The notes under the pieces: model-generated | Seen by the model: only the letters and a program-made list of their open reading frames with translations | Databases searched by the model: none | What the model was told of the DNA's origin: nothing | Part shown: in pieces, positions 1-12,500 of the stretch | Position numbering within the stretch: position 1 is the stretch's first letter | Layout: the number at the start of each line of letters is the position of its first letter | Assembly: GCF_020085105.1 (NCBI RefSeq) | Contig: NC_058063.1 | Span: forward strand, 15,733,262 to 15,797,261 | DNA length: 64,000 nt | Direction of reading: 5' to 3' | From: Siniperca chuatsi | Taxonomy: Eukaryota > Chordata > Actinopteri > Centrarchiformes > Sinipercidae | Program-made: the position numbers and the translations under genes

Positions 1-1044
1 CATTTCATCATAATCTAAAATAGTGATACATTTACTTTCAAACAGCCGTTGTATTGTGTGAAGAGCCAGTATCCTTTCATCATGCCTGTCTGCTGTCACT
101 GCATCTTGGCTGTGTGGCATCCCTGGCTGCATACATGGTACAACATGTTCTCATGTCCAATCCAGTCAGTCCTATGAAAACACACGAACACACACATTAG
201 ATCATGTCCTCTATGATTCACCCTTTCCTTTAGCACCAGTCAGGGTTAATGAAAACAAACCCTGTTTATGGAAAGGACTGAATCAGCCGTATTGATTTGG
301 CGCCTTTAACCCAAGCAGAGTTGTTTTGAGGTCTGTTAAGTGTTCGGTGAATTTTACCGTGATGGATGCCTTTTCACATGTGCACTGCCTTCCAAAAAAA
401 ATGTCAAATTAATTACATTGTATTGGACTACCTGCAGCAGCCGCACTTTCCTCCAAATATGAGACTGCCTGGCATCACCATATCATGAATAAAAAACAGC
501 CCAGAAAATTCTACCATCAACGCTGAAGCTCACAGTTGTTTCTTTTTAATGTAACATATAAATTTGCATTGGCATTTGCTGATATCCCCTGAAATTAACT
601 GGTCAATCAAGAACATAATTACTAGTGGTGGAAATGTGAAACAGAAACATATAGTACAGTGTTTCCTCTGTGTTTGCAGTGGAGCTTGTGGGTATTTTTA
701 GCTTTGCTTCCACATCTGTCGATGACTTGGAATCAGTTTTAAATTAAAGGTTAAACGTTTCTTTTTTCATTCATTTCAAAACATTAGACACCTTCTGCTT
801 TAGATGAAAATTAAACTATTTTTTATGTTCATGTTTTGGGTTGTACTGATGGAAATTCTTTCTCATGGTAGCAGCAGATCATTAAACGAATGAATGAGAA
901 GGACATCTTGTGCATAAGCAATGTGGTGGCTCCACTGGCTCTTGAGCAGTTGTGTCTTTTATTGTGTTTGGACTCATTTTTTGCTCTTTATTACCCTTCA
1001 AAACAGTATCAGTGCCAATATGTAAAAGGGAACAAATGCTAGAA

Positions 1045-1270
1045 TGTAGTAGCATTAGTAGTAGTAATAGTGGTAGTATCAGAGGAAGTACTAGTAGTAG
1101 GAGTAATAATAGCGAATAACAGCGAAGTAGTAGTGGGAATAGTAGTAGCAACAGTGAGAGGAATATTGGTGGTAATATTAAATAGTAGTTTCATCTGTAG
1201 CAGCATTATACGTAGTGATAGTAGCAGTAGCAATAGAAGTATGAACAGTAAAAGTGATATAAGTATTAAC
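1045..1270. repeat. Degenerate AGT trinucleotide tract
   Basis: Imperfect runs of AGT/GTA/AAT triplets, such as TAGTAGTAGTAATAGTGG, cover about 225 bases. The tract is an old, mutated microsatellite. It yields open frames on both strands only because stop codons are rare in some phases. Confidence 0.7.
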
Positions 1271-1318
1271 AAAAAGCAAAACTAACAGCAACAGGAAGCA
1301 GTAGTTGTAGTTTAACAC

Positions 1319-1440
1319 CTACAGCCAGATTTGAGCTGACCGCGGCTCACTGTTGGCACATTTGGCTGTGTTCTGGCACCAGAAGACCAACTGTGAGCCA
1401 ATAACCTCAAAGTCTAGCCATTTTGCTAGATTATTTAAAG
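1319..1440. repeat. Interspersed repeat, copy 1
   Basis: The segment with GTTGGCACATTTGGCTGTG followed by TTCTGGCACCAGAAG is closely matched at 13395-13445 (GTTGGCACAGTTGGCTGTG, then TGCTGGCACCATAG). Two related copies in one window indicate a dispersed repeat. I could not name its class. Confidence 0.5.
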
Positions 1441-3071
1441 GTACCTTGTGGAGCTTTTGACCACTATTTGTGCTATTTAGTAATATTTTCACATGTTTTT
1501 GTTTTTTACACTGTTCCACTGGTCGACAGTTGGCGGTCAAGAAATATAGCAATGCACCAACAAGGCAGTGAAGATGAGGACTGCTATCAAGCAAACATGG
1601 ATATTTACTTATAAGGTTTCACATTCTTTCCAAAACTGGCAATGCTAATTTATATATTTTTAATATGAGGAAGGAAATGTATTTAACACCTTTATTAGGC
1701 CTCAATTCATGCGTTTACATCCACCTGTTTGGTGAAGTGGAATCATTGGAAATTTAAAAAGAAAAAAAAGAAAGTGAGCAAGTTAGTGATCGATAAAAAC
1801 AAAGTTCAACAAAGTGCAATGGAAACAGACTTAGCGAATAAATAATGATGTACATGAAGCTTGTGACTTAAACATCACTCAAGCTTCAGCTCTACTGGAG
1901 AGTTGAGGAAATTTGTTTAACATTTGCACTAAATTTGGATGGAAACTTGGCTAATGATGCACACAATTCATTTTGTGAGAAACAGTGAATGTAAACATAA
2001 GTTTCTTTGTTAAAAAAAAACATTTCAGGGTACCTTTAAATTGGGGTTCAAACGTGGGCCAATTTCAGTTGAGAATCAGGTCCCGTTTGCCACAAGCCAC
2101 CTGAATCAGACCAGTGTACTTTGGTCAATTCCAGTCATTCAGAGGTTCACTCACAAATCAGACATCCAGCAAACAGGCGTTTATTAATGAAACTCCAATT
2201 GTAAATAGCCTAACGGGAATTACCAAGTGAATTGAGGTACAGGGTCTTCAATTAAGAGACCACAACAGTCGGTGTGGCTTAACGTTAATAACTGGCTCTT
2301 TATTTAGAACAGACTAAAACCCAAAAACCCAAAAAGAGAGGAAGAGGAGAGGCCATATCACGGCTGGGAAGCCACTGGCAGAGCAGTGGGAGTATCCTAC
2401 CTGTATAAAGATAACATAAACCAAAACCAACACCTCAAATAAAAGCATCACCCTAGTAAACATGCCTCCACAAACCACACCACCATCAAAAGTGAGTGGA
2501 CTCCCAGGACACCAACCACACCTGTGACTGGACACCACCACAACCTGCACAACTAAAAACGAGAGAGACAGAATTAAAATCATATTCTAACCAACCCTGA
2601 AATAAGACAAAACAAACAATATCAAAATAGACATCAGTCAGAGCTTTTCCTGTGAACAAACAACTTGCAACTTGGGTGCAAGTTAAACATGAATTATTAG
2701 CAACATTAAATTAATACATTATGTACCTTGAACCTGGTGACAGACAATTACCTCCACCTGCTCAACCTTCAGTAAAAGTCACGGCAGACCCCACTTACAA
2801 TAATAATGATCGCTAGGATGGCTGATAAAAAATACATTAGAAAATTGGAGGTAATGAAAAACAGTGAAACAAAATAAAGATGTGTCTCCTCTTTATCATC
2901 AGTAATAAGATGAAGATAATTACCCTTGTCACACTAATCCTGCATGTATATATCAAATTGTGAGAGTGAGAATCTCAATCAATCAATCACTTTATCTCGC
3001 TGAGCTCCATCCTGCTGTGGGTTGTACAGAGATGGTGGATTCCACACAACACTTCCCCTGCAAAGGTCTTA

Positions 3072-3072
<1 letters not shown>

Positions 3073-3110
<38 letters not shown>
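3073..3110. repeat. (CA)n microsatellite
   Basis: A pure AC dinucleotide run directly upstream of the f13a1 TATA box. A length change here would alter spacing in the proximal promoter. Confidence 0.95.
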
Positions 3111-3113
<3 letters not shown>

Positions 3114-3137
3114 GATAGCTCTTCCTCTCCCCTGTAG

Positions 3138-3237
3138 GGTATATAAGCAGAAGCAGAAGTCTTCCAAGACGGAGCAGCAGCAGCAGCAGCAGACCATCTC
3201 CAACCAACAGCAGCTTCTCTCTCCAACTTCTTCTGAG
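3138..3237 (+). promoter_or_regulatory. f13a1: f13a1 TATA promoter and non-coding exon 1
   Basis: A TATA box (GGTATATAAGC, 3138-3148) lies about 25-30 bases before a likely transcription start near 3170. The leader has an AGC-repeat (about 3174-3191) and ends in TTCTGAG at a donor GTGCGT (3238). The next exon starts at 6498 and carries the ATG. A non-coding first exon followed by an ATG in exon 2 matches the known structure of vertebrate F13A1. The transcription start is inferred from TATA spacing only. Confidence 0.65.
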
Positions 3238-4069
3238 GTGCGTCCACTCTGCATTCAACCTTACTTTACAGATACGAAGGTTGCATTTGTAAGTAAGAGC
3301 TCTGTTTTGGTGCAACATTTTTCTCGCAACAAAATTCCTCAGCAGCTTGGTAACTTTGTTTTGTTTATATCTTCCAGATGTGAAGATCCAAATTAATTTG
3401 GTGATACATCTGAGAGTCATTTAAAACATTATGCAGTTGTTGTGTAATCTCTTAAGCTCTTTTGTTGAAACAAAGGCTCTGAATAACTCAAACAAACCTA
3501 TTGTTCATCACTATATGTCATGATTATTTCATTACTGATGCACTTTTCTCTCATCCAAAATTGGACAGAATGGCTGCATTACATTCTCAGTCTCATCCTC
3601 ACTCATTCTTATAAACCAGGGGTCACTACCTGAGTATTACTAACAGTAACAGTGGAATTAAAAATCCAGGGGTTATTACTTGAATATTATAGGTAGCATA
3701 GCAGTAACAGTAACTACATTTATAAAAGTAAAAACTCCTTATCTTCAAACGAAATATGTGTTTGATCCTGAAGTAGTTGTGCAGCAGATGCTGCTTCAAT
3801 GAAGGTTTTCCATACTGTTGAAATGCATATTTTTTATCTCTAAAAAGTATATTATACATGCCATTTAACTTGAGTTTTTGCTGGGAAATATATGGTCTTG
3901 GCAGAGAGTTTTATGGGGAGCACAAAACTTCCCCAAACCACAAATAGGCACAGTTCTGCTGGTAAACTTGTGTTGAGGTTTCTTCTGTGTCAGCATTTGC
4001 CAAAGTTGTGTTGAAAACGTGTGTGTGCTTTTCTCACAAGTGTCTCAGAAATGGTTTAGGTCAGCAATA

Positions 4070-4490
4070 TGCAGTGGTGTGAAGTAAATAAATGCATTTA
4101 GTCAAACCCTAGATTTAAGTATAGTTTTGACATACTTGTACTTTACCCAAGACTTCAGGGAAATATTGTACTGTGTATTATACAACTCCACTAAATTTAT
4201 CTTATAGCTACAGTTACTAGTTTACTTTACTTTACTTTGCTGAATTAATCTTTTACAAAATAGACCTTACATTAGCTCAATCTTGACTAGCTACACTGGT
4301 TTAATCTTTAACAGTATATTACATTTTAGTATAAATTTATCATGTTTTTGATCTTAATCTTAATCTCAAAAATAACTGTATCTGTTAAATAAATGTAGTG
4401 GAGTTAAGGTAGAATAAAATAGAAATACTCACCTAAAGTACATCAAAATTGTACTTAATTACAGTACTTGAGTAAATTGTTCTTAGTCAC
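4070..4490. repeat. Fish repeat rich in ACTTGTACTTTAC motifs, copy 1
   Basis: This tract in f13a1 intron 1 contains ATACTTGTACTTTAC, AAATGTAGTGGAGT and AATTACAGTACTTGAGTA. The same words recur at 43240-43780 (AAGTACAGTACTGCAGTG, AAATGTAGTGGAGTAGAAG). It is a dispersed family that I recognise as common in teleost genomes, probably a non-autonomous DNA element. Boundaries are approximate. Confidence 0.65.
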
Positions 4491-6113
4491 TTTCAATCAC
4501 TGTGCTGCCGTCTATCTGTCTGCCCATGTGTCCCTCTGCCAGTCTACAGAAGGTAAGCGTGTCTATCCGTGCCACCAGTGGTTCGGGTGAAAACAGAGCC
4601 TTCACTGTGCTAAATGATGACTCATGCAGCTTAACATCGTCCCAAACTTCTCTCCTCGTCCAGCGCACACCCACATTATGCAAGTGTTCTCAGGCAGGTG
4701 TTTGTACCATAAACCTGACGCACTGTGCACCCTGCTAGCATCTTATGAAAACAACTGTTGTGTATTTAATAGTTAAAGCAGCCTTACCACATACTTACAT
4801 AATCATCATGGCAGTAACTTCACGCCCCCCTGACCTGCAGTGGCAGCCCGCTCTGTGTCTTGGAAGCAGGATTTAGATAGACCCCATGTGGGCTGAAGGG
4901 GTGTTGTAATGTTTCATGTTTACATGAGTCACTCTGAGTACACTGAGGGTCTTTGTTTACTTCAATTTGATGTGTTCACACCCGGGGCTAAGTTCGGACC
5001 TGCTAGTGGTGAGTTGTGTTTTGTTTTTTCTGGTTTATTATTTTCACCTTTGAGAGTATTTTTATATTACTTTGGTTAACCACGAAACCTGTTTGGGAGA
5101 CTTTAACAAAGAACTCCCATTATTACAACTAGTACTACTACTGCTACTTGTATTGTAAATGTACCATTAGTATGCTCACCAGCACCTCCACTACCATGCT
5201 TCTCAACTTATTGATTAACTGTTTGGTCTATAAAATGTCAGAAAATAGTGAAAATGTTCAAAGTGAAGTCTTTCATTTCCTTGTTTTGTCCAATCAACAG
5301 TCCACAACCCAAAGATATTCAACGTACTATCATAAAGAGACAAAAAAAACAGCAAATATTCATATTAAACCACCACATTTTGTCTATAACGTGTAAAATG
5401 GGCCAATAGAAGTAATGTGTTTCTTTTCATACTTCTATTATCACTGGTAATAAACCTTTAATTGTACTTTCTCTACTGCTGCTACTGCCATCAGTACTCC
5501 TATATTGATAATTTTATTTCACAAATATCATTATTAATTCTTCAATTGGTTGGTCCCAATTTGACTGCATGCAATAATACATGAATAGATACTATTCATT
5601 TATTATTAGATTTAATTGATTTATATGTTATGTTTATCTAAAAACATCTTAAGTAAACAAGCTGGCTGTTATTTCTTCATAACATTCATAATAACATGAC
5701 CTCATGCAAAAGAAAACCACAGTAAGACTAAATGTGGTTTCCCTCCATGACCAGGAATGATTCATTATCTGCTAGTTCTAACTACAGTAAATGTGTCTTT
5801 TCATAGACTTGATTAATGCTCGGTTTTAAAACTTGTGTTTATCTCTCTGTGACCACAAAAACACACAATATGTGAGTGAAAATAAATCACCAAAGACTAA
5901 CAGTGTCTTTCTTTACCAGCATCTTACAGGAAGGGAAGTGACTGTAAACTCCACCCACCACCCAACCCACAGCACACACACATAAACCACTTCCATGTGT
6001 GTGCTGTTTCATCATTCGCAAACTTTAATATTTTCTTTTTTTTTTGCTTTGACAGCTATTACAATTTGAAAATCTTTCCCTCTTAAATAAAAGGGGCTAG
6101 GGACACTCTGTCG

Positions 6114-6115
<2 letters not shown>

Positions 6116-6150
<35 letters not shown>
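6116..6150. repeat. (CA)n microsatellite
   Basis: A pure CA run in f13a1 intron 1, about 350 bases before exon 2. Confidence 0.95.
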
Positions 6151-6154
<4 letters not shown>

Positions 6155-6534
6155 ACATGGTTCCAGTTCTTCTACAGATGTAAAGCAGATGGGTTTGAAA
6201 GCAACTCGCCCACCATGCAGGGATGAATGGAGCATGATGGAAATTCAGCCTTAAGAAACTGCACAGATGAACAACTAGTGAACAAGCATATTTTAAATAC
6301 TGTATGAAGTCAGATGTGTGTAGATTGCTGCCACCTCTAGCCTACTAAAATGCACCAGCTGAATTCACTTTGGAGTTTACTTTACAAATTATCTGAGTTA
6401 TTTCAAATATATTTAATCTAATTCAGGAATATCGAAAACTGAAATCTTAACAAAAAAGAGTAAAAAATAAGTGTTTTCCATCCCACTGCTCTTCCAGTCC
6501 TGCGACGGATCATCCACCTTGAACCATCACCACC

Positions 6535-9500
6535 ATGTCTGATCAAGGCGCCACCCCTACTCCCTCTCCTGCCCCCCCTGCTCCTACCGGACCCCCTCCC
6601 AAGGTGACGAACCGTGGCCGCACTGCAATTCCCATCGCCAGCTCCAACTCTGACACAACGGACATCCCTGAGTTTGAGCCCTTTGTTGCACCGGGCCCGA
6701 GAGGATTTCCACCTCTGACTGGTGAGGGAGTACACTGTAAAACATCATAAAGGAATTTAATCAACTAATCTTTTGTTGTTAACTTAATGTTTTATTAATT
6801 TCAAGTTAATTCAACTTAATATATCTAGTTTGTATTTTCACACCACTTCAGAACTTCTAAAGATGAGTTCCTCTGACTTGAAGTCTTTTGACTTGTGCTC
6901 AAGTACTTGTGCTCGGAGAGTTCACTCAACTTATTAAATTAAGTTTTATAGAAACATGATCAGCATATTAGCAGACTTCCCAGCATGCATTGCTTGAGGG
7001 TTAAAACTCTCCAGAGACCTTTTTTTTAGTTTGAAGAAAACATGATGGAAGCTTGCTGAATCTCTTTAATACATGTTAAGATAAGTCATGGTTGTTTCTT
7101 CTCATAGTAATGAAAGCAATGTTAACCACAATGAAGGTTACTGAATACAGTCCCTACCACCTTAAACATAAATTAACAAATTCATTAAAAGCACATTTGC
7201 ATCACTTTAATACCTTAAGTTTATTGAACTTGTTATCTCTTGTTCAGTTAATTTAACTTATATGGTTTTACATTTCCAAAAATCATGAGACGACTTTGAA
7301 GTAATTACATTAACTCACATTTTTAAGGCAGCGGGAGATGTTAAATTGTTAAGTTGAACCAACTTAAAATGTTTTACAGTGTATTGTGTTGTCTGTATGT
7401 TTGTGTATGTGTTTGTAATTGATCAACCCTTAGAAAAAGGTCATATATGAAAACACATGCAATCAAATGTGTATGTAGGGGAAGGTCTAAAGTGTAAATT
7501 TAAAGCAACTGAACAGTAGGTCAAATCTACTCCTCTTAACAATAAGCTCTTATTTATAAAGAATGGGGGGAAAGCACTGTGACATCTGTCACAGTGCTCT
7601 GAGAAGATCTTTTTCCCAACAGTGACACAGTTTCCAGTAGGCTTTGCACATGACTGACACATGAATGACATCCAAACAGGATAACTTCTGCTCACTTCCT
7701 GCAGCTTGTCACGACACTTCACCCTGTATTTATTGTCGAAGAGCTGCATAGTGAGAGCTATCCTCATGTGACAGGAATTTATGAATGCAGTGACTGTAAT
7801 TTCTGTGGCACATTAGAGTAGAAAATCAAGATGACAACAAACAGACACGAGTGAGGGTGACTTACTGTACATACACATCACTAAGGTTTTAGATAAGTGA
7901 TAACTGATGACACATTCAGAGAGCATTTGCTAAACAATTATCCAACTAAATTTCACTTTGTTTATCACTTTATTTGATTTTTAAATTTGCAATCACCTGA
8001 TAGGATTTAATGTCAAGTCTCAATCTACTCCTTGGCTGGAAAACAATGATTTGTTAATGAGGCAGTGGTGTGCACAGGCTCTAGAGGGGCGGGGGCAAAC
8101 ATGCACAGCGTTTGGGTCAAAACAGAATGGCTCTTGAACTAACCAGGGGGGTATTTCAGCCTCTTATGTGCCCCTCCGGGGTGACATTAGAATATATAGG
8201 TTACAGTGAGCCTAAGTTACTTTTTGCGACAGTTATGTGATAAAGGTTAATGCTAAAACTTATTGTAACAGTGGCAAAATTCATTAAGTCAGCAAACTGT
8301 CAACAATGTTTATCTAAAGCTTGCTAACAGTAGCCACCCTGGCTAGTGGTCATACCAGTTAGGCTGTAGCAGCAAAACCTCTGAGTGTACTGAATTGAGC
8401 AACCGTGTGTTTTTTATTGCTTGTAAATTAAACTTTTCATTTGTAAGACGACGATTGAGTTATTTATTATTTTACAAAAGCTACATAGTACCTCTTTAAA
8501 ATAAGATTTCAAACGAAAGGGCACTTTAGCACTCATTCTTGCTGCCCCTTCATGTAGGGCTAATTAATTTAAATTTTTAAATGATAAAACATCTGAATTA
8601 TCTGGATTTTTATTTTGACTGTATAAAAACTGGATGCCATTTGCAGTAAGCGCAAATGGCAATTATTTTTATTTTTTTACTTACTTAGAGGGACTTTGTT
8701 GAGTAATCACTAAACAATTTGCATCTACTCTGCTTATTTTTACTGGAAGCATTTTCAGTATTGTAAAAGAAGATCTTATTTACTGTAAACTCTCCTCTCT
8801 TTTTTCCTCTGTTCATTCAGAGTATCTTGACATCATGGACGTGGACATGATGAGTAGGCCAGATGAGATCAACAAGAAGCAACACCACACCATGTTGTTC
8901 AACTCTAACTATCTCGTGGTCCGTCGAGGACAAGAGTTCCAGGTCAAGATCAACTTCAGTCGTCCCTACAAACCTGCTGAAGACAAGTTTGCTGTGGAGT
9001 TTACCATCGGTGAGCCAAGCTTACTGCAGTCTTAATGGTCTTAAAAGTGATATTTTCCATCCAGCAGTTGTTATAAACTCTATTAATTTTGGACCACATG
9101 GTCAGTCCAGCTCACATTTTTGTAGCTTATAGGGGCATCAAAAGCTAATAAATATTTTATGATAACACAGCAGTATGGAAAGTAGTTTATGCCAAGAGTT
9201 TACCAAAAAAAGTAATTATGTCTTAATAGCTCATGAGTCCAACTTTTCATCTTATAATTATGAGAAACCTTCTTTTCTCATTATCATATTTAACAGTTTG
9301 TGGAAGTTGGCTCCCATATAGTGGAGATAATATTTTTAAAAGGAAAAACTTCCAGCAGGTGAAGGGCCCGCTGTCTTAGAGCATTTGCTTACGACCATTT
9401 TTTTTAAAAAGTGTATGTTATTTAAAAGGTTTGAGCTATCACTTCATGTTGCGGAGATGTCTTCTTGCCAGTGAACACACTGGACACTACTAAAATTCTT

Positions 9501-12500
9501 AACTTGGAGAAAAAAGGGGTGAATCTACTTTGTGATTGTTGCTGAAAAGTCTTGATACATTTTTGCATGTGACCCTTGTCACAGATTGCATGTCGAGTTG
9601 TGAGCGGTTCAGTCAAAGAGTGATTTTCCCTTTTTTGACAGTTTCATTTGAATACTTTAAGAGGTAAAACTATAAGAAAAGATCAGAGAAAAGTTAAAAA
9701 GGTTTTTTACCCCAAGTTGGGAACCACTGACTTAGTGAATGCAAAGAGTTAATTATTGAGTTCAGTATTGCTGTTAAATATACAAATATTCTAATACAAC
9801 AAAAGACTTGAATTGTTGTTATATACTTACAATGCAATGTTTAATATGTATGGTATTATTTTTACAACTTACAACTTCTTTGCTATTTCATTGATTGTGG
9901 CATGCCTATCAATTATCCTTGGTGCTATACGTAGCCAAGTTTTCCCATTTGCATAAATCTGCCAATACTCGCTGTGCACCCAGGCTCCAGCCCTCACTAC
10001 AGCAAGGGCACCTATATTCCTGTCTTCCCCACCAAGGAGCGGAAGAGCCCCTGGGAAGGCCGCATCACAAACACCTCTGACAATTCGGTCACCATGGGCA
10101 TCACTCCTGCAGCAAACTGCATTGTGGGGAAGTACCACTTGTACGTCGCTGTGGTGACGCCCTTCGGCATCCGCAGGACCAGACGGGACAACAGCCGAGA
10201 CCTCTACATCCTCTTCAATCCCTGGGTGGCAGGTTGGTTTAGGCATTTTGTTCACAACTTTTTTTTTATTGCCATTTTATTGGACCACCGAGGTGGAACA
10301 TGATGTTTTTGCTTTTGTCTCACTTTCATGTCCATAAACATCCACACGACCTGTTGTCTTTCCTCAGCTGATGCTGTGTTTCTGGATGATGAGGAAGAGA
10401 GGCAGGAGTGCGTGATGACTGAGATGGGGATCATCTACCACGGTGCATTCGATGACATCGCTGAGAGAAACTGGAACTATGGACAGGTAGTAGAAAAACC
10501 CATCAAGGACTTCAGGACTGTTTTCCCTAATAATGTTTTTGACTGCAGGTTTTTTTTCCTAGTTTAACTATGGAGTCCTGGATGCCTGTCTGTACATCAT
10601 GGACAGGTCTGAGATGCCAATCACCAACAGGGGAGACCCCATCAAAGTGACCAGAAAGGCCTCTGCTATGGTGAAAAAATATTTATTTTACTTTTAGGGT
10701 TCTAATGAATTCCTCATGACAGCTTTACCCCACGATAGTATATTGCATCAAAATAACAAATGTCTAAAATCTGCTCTTCGTTGTATTCAGCTGAACTCTC
10801 ATGACGATGAAGGCGTGCTGGTGGGGAACTGGAGTGGCGACTACACCTACGGAGTGGCGCCCACTTCCTGGACTGGCAGCACAGACATCCTACTCAGCTA
10901 CGCCAGCAGCAAGATGCCTGTCTGCTACGCTCAGTGCTGGGTCTACGCCGCCATCTTCAACACCTGTGAGATCTTGACTGGATCCAAGTAGCAGAAAAAA
11001 ATATTTTTTTTTCCTTTCAAAACCCCTTCCAAATTTTTTCTTGACCTCAGTGGAAAAGGTCATAATTTTAAGGAAAGTTGAGAAAGAGAAGTCATAAGGT
11101 GATGGGAAAAGGCAACCACTGCTCTAACTAAACTTACACTAGGCAACTAGGATGTGTGGGATGACAATAAATACCGCAGTTCCTTCTCCTTCAAGGAGAT
11201 AGGAAAGGAAGCATAGAGGCACCTTTTCTCAGCTTTCAACTCTTATCATGGCTGATACTTAGTTATTATGGGTCAGTTCATTCAGTTTAGAACCTTCTAT
11301 TCTTGTCTATTCACTCCTTGATTTCTGTCTTTGCTTGTCTGTTTAGTCCTGCGCTGTCTGGGCATCCCATCGCGGGTCGTCACCAACTACTACTCTGCTC
11401 ATGACAACGATGGAAACCTGAAGACTGACATCATCCTGGAGGAGAATGGCAGGATCGACCGTGGTCGCACCAGAGACTCTATCTGGTAACATCAGATCTT
11501 GACTTTTTAATTTTTGGTTTGCTTTTGACCTGGTGGTTGTGTGGCCTAGATATTGCACTGGTGGTCCTTTAGTCTGTCCAACACATAAAAAATATCTCAG
11601 TAACTAGTGGTGAGATTGCCATGACGTTTGGCATGAATATTCATGGTCCCCAGAGGACTCTGCCTAATGACTTTGGTTACTCCTGGCCTTTCAGTTGGCA
11701 CCAAAATTCGTAGGAGTAAAAAGTATTTTTAAAATACTCTGTTGTGAATATTCATGGTCACCAGAGGATGAATCCTAATATTTTTGTGACTCCCTGACAT
11801 TTTCTTTAATGTCACCATCAGGCCAAATTTTCCACTTGTTTACAGGGAATATAAAAATCTAATCAGCAGTTTGCTATGAAATGTATTGATCACTTTTTGA
11901 TCAACCCTTTTGATTTTGAATACTCCAGGATACTGGAGACTTCAGACATCTCATAATCAATCAAATTTGCTGGACACATTCAGGCTTCCTTAGAGGGATC
12001 TTTTTGTATTTAGTGACCCCTTGGCCTTTTCTACATGGCACCAGCCTAAGGACAAACTCAACACATTTAACCCCAATACTAGTAAAGCTATAAGGTTCAG
12101 ATCCACTGTACAGGATGTAGCAGTTTTTCAGTGCTGTGGTTACAAGTGTGGAGGAAATGATGGAGGAGAGACAATTTCAAGGCCTCTATTTGTAACATAC
12201 AAGTTTAGATAATAACAAAACAGGACTTTTATTCCTCTAATTTCACTAATAATATTTAAAATAATGTTTGTCATTGTCAGGAACTATCACTGCTGGAATG
12301 AGTGCTACATGTCCAGACCAGACCTCCCAACTGGCTTTGGAGGCTGGCAGGTTGTGGATGCAACACCACAGGAGACCAGTGATGGTAAATTATCATAATA
12401 TGAAATAATTGGCTTTACAATAACAGGTTATGGGTTATTAAGAGTTCTATTAATTGCTAATCAAATTATTTACAGAGAAATCCCAGACATAAAAGAAACA

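Larger units (their letters stand above)
1..3070. other. Intergenic, no gene seen
   Basis: I see no exon with convincing splice sites or family resemblance here. The stretch is AT-rich. It holds a degenerate AGT/GTA triplet tract near 1045-1270 and a short interspersed repeat near 1319-1440, which has a relative at 13368-13540. The open frames in the triplet tract are Leu/Ser/Thr-rich low-complexity translations of the repeat and are not genes. Confidence 0.6.

Noticed and set aside
882-1285. Leu-, Thr- and Val-rich ORFs on both strands
   Set aside because: They are translations of a degenerate AGT triplet repeat.
2987-3420. Minus-strand ORFs with Cys-Val runs
   Set aside because: The Cys-Val and Ala/Leu runs come from the CA microsatellite and the AGC repeat at the f13a1 promoter.
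6418-6764. Gly/Arg-rich minus-strand ORFs
   Set aside because: They are antisense to f13a1 exon 2, which encodes a Pro-rich peptide; the composition is the mirror image of that.
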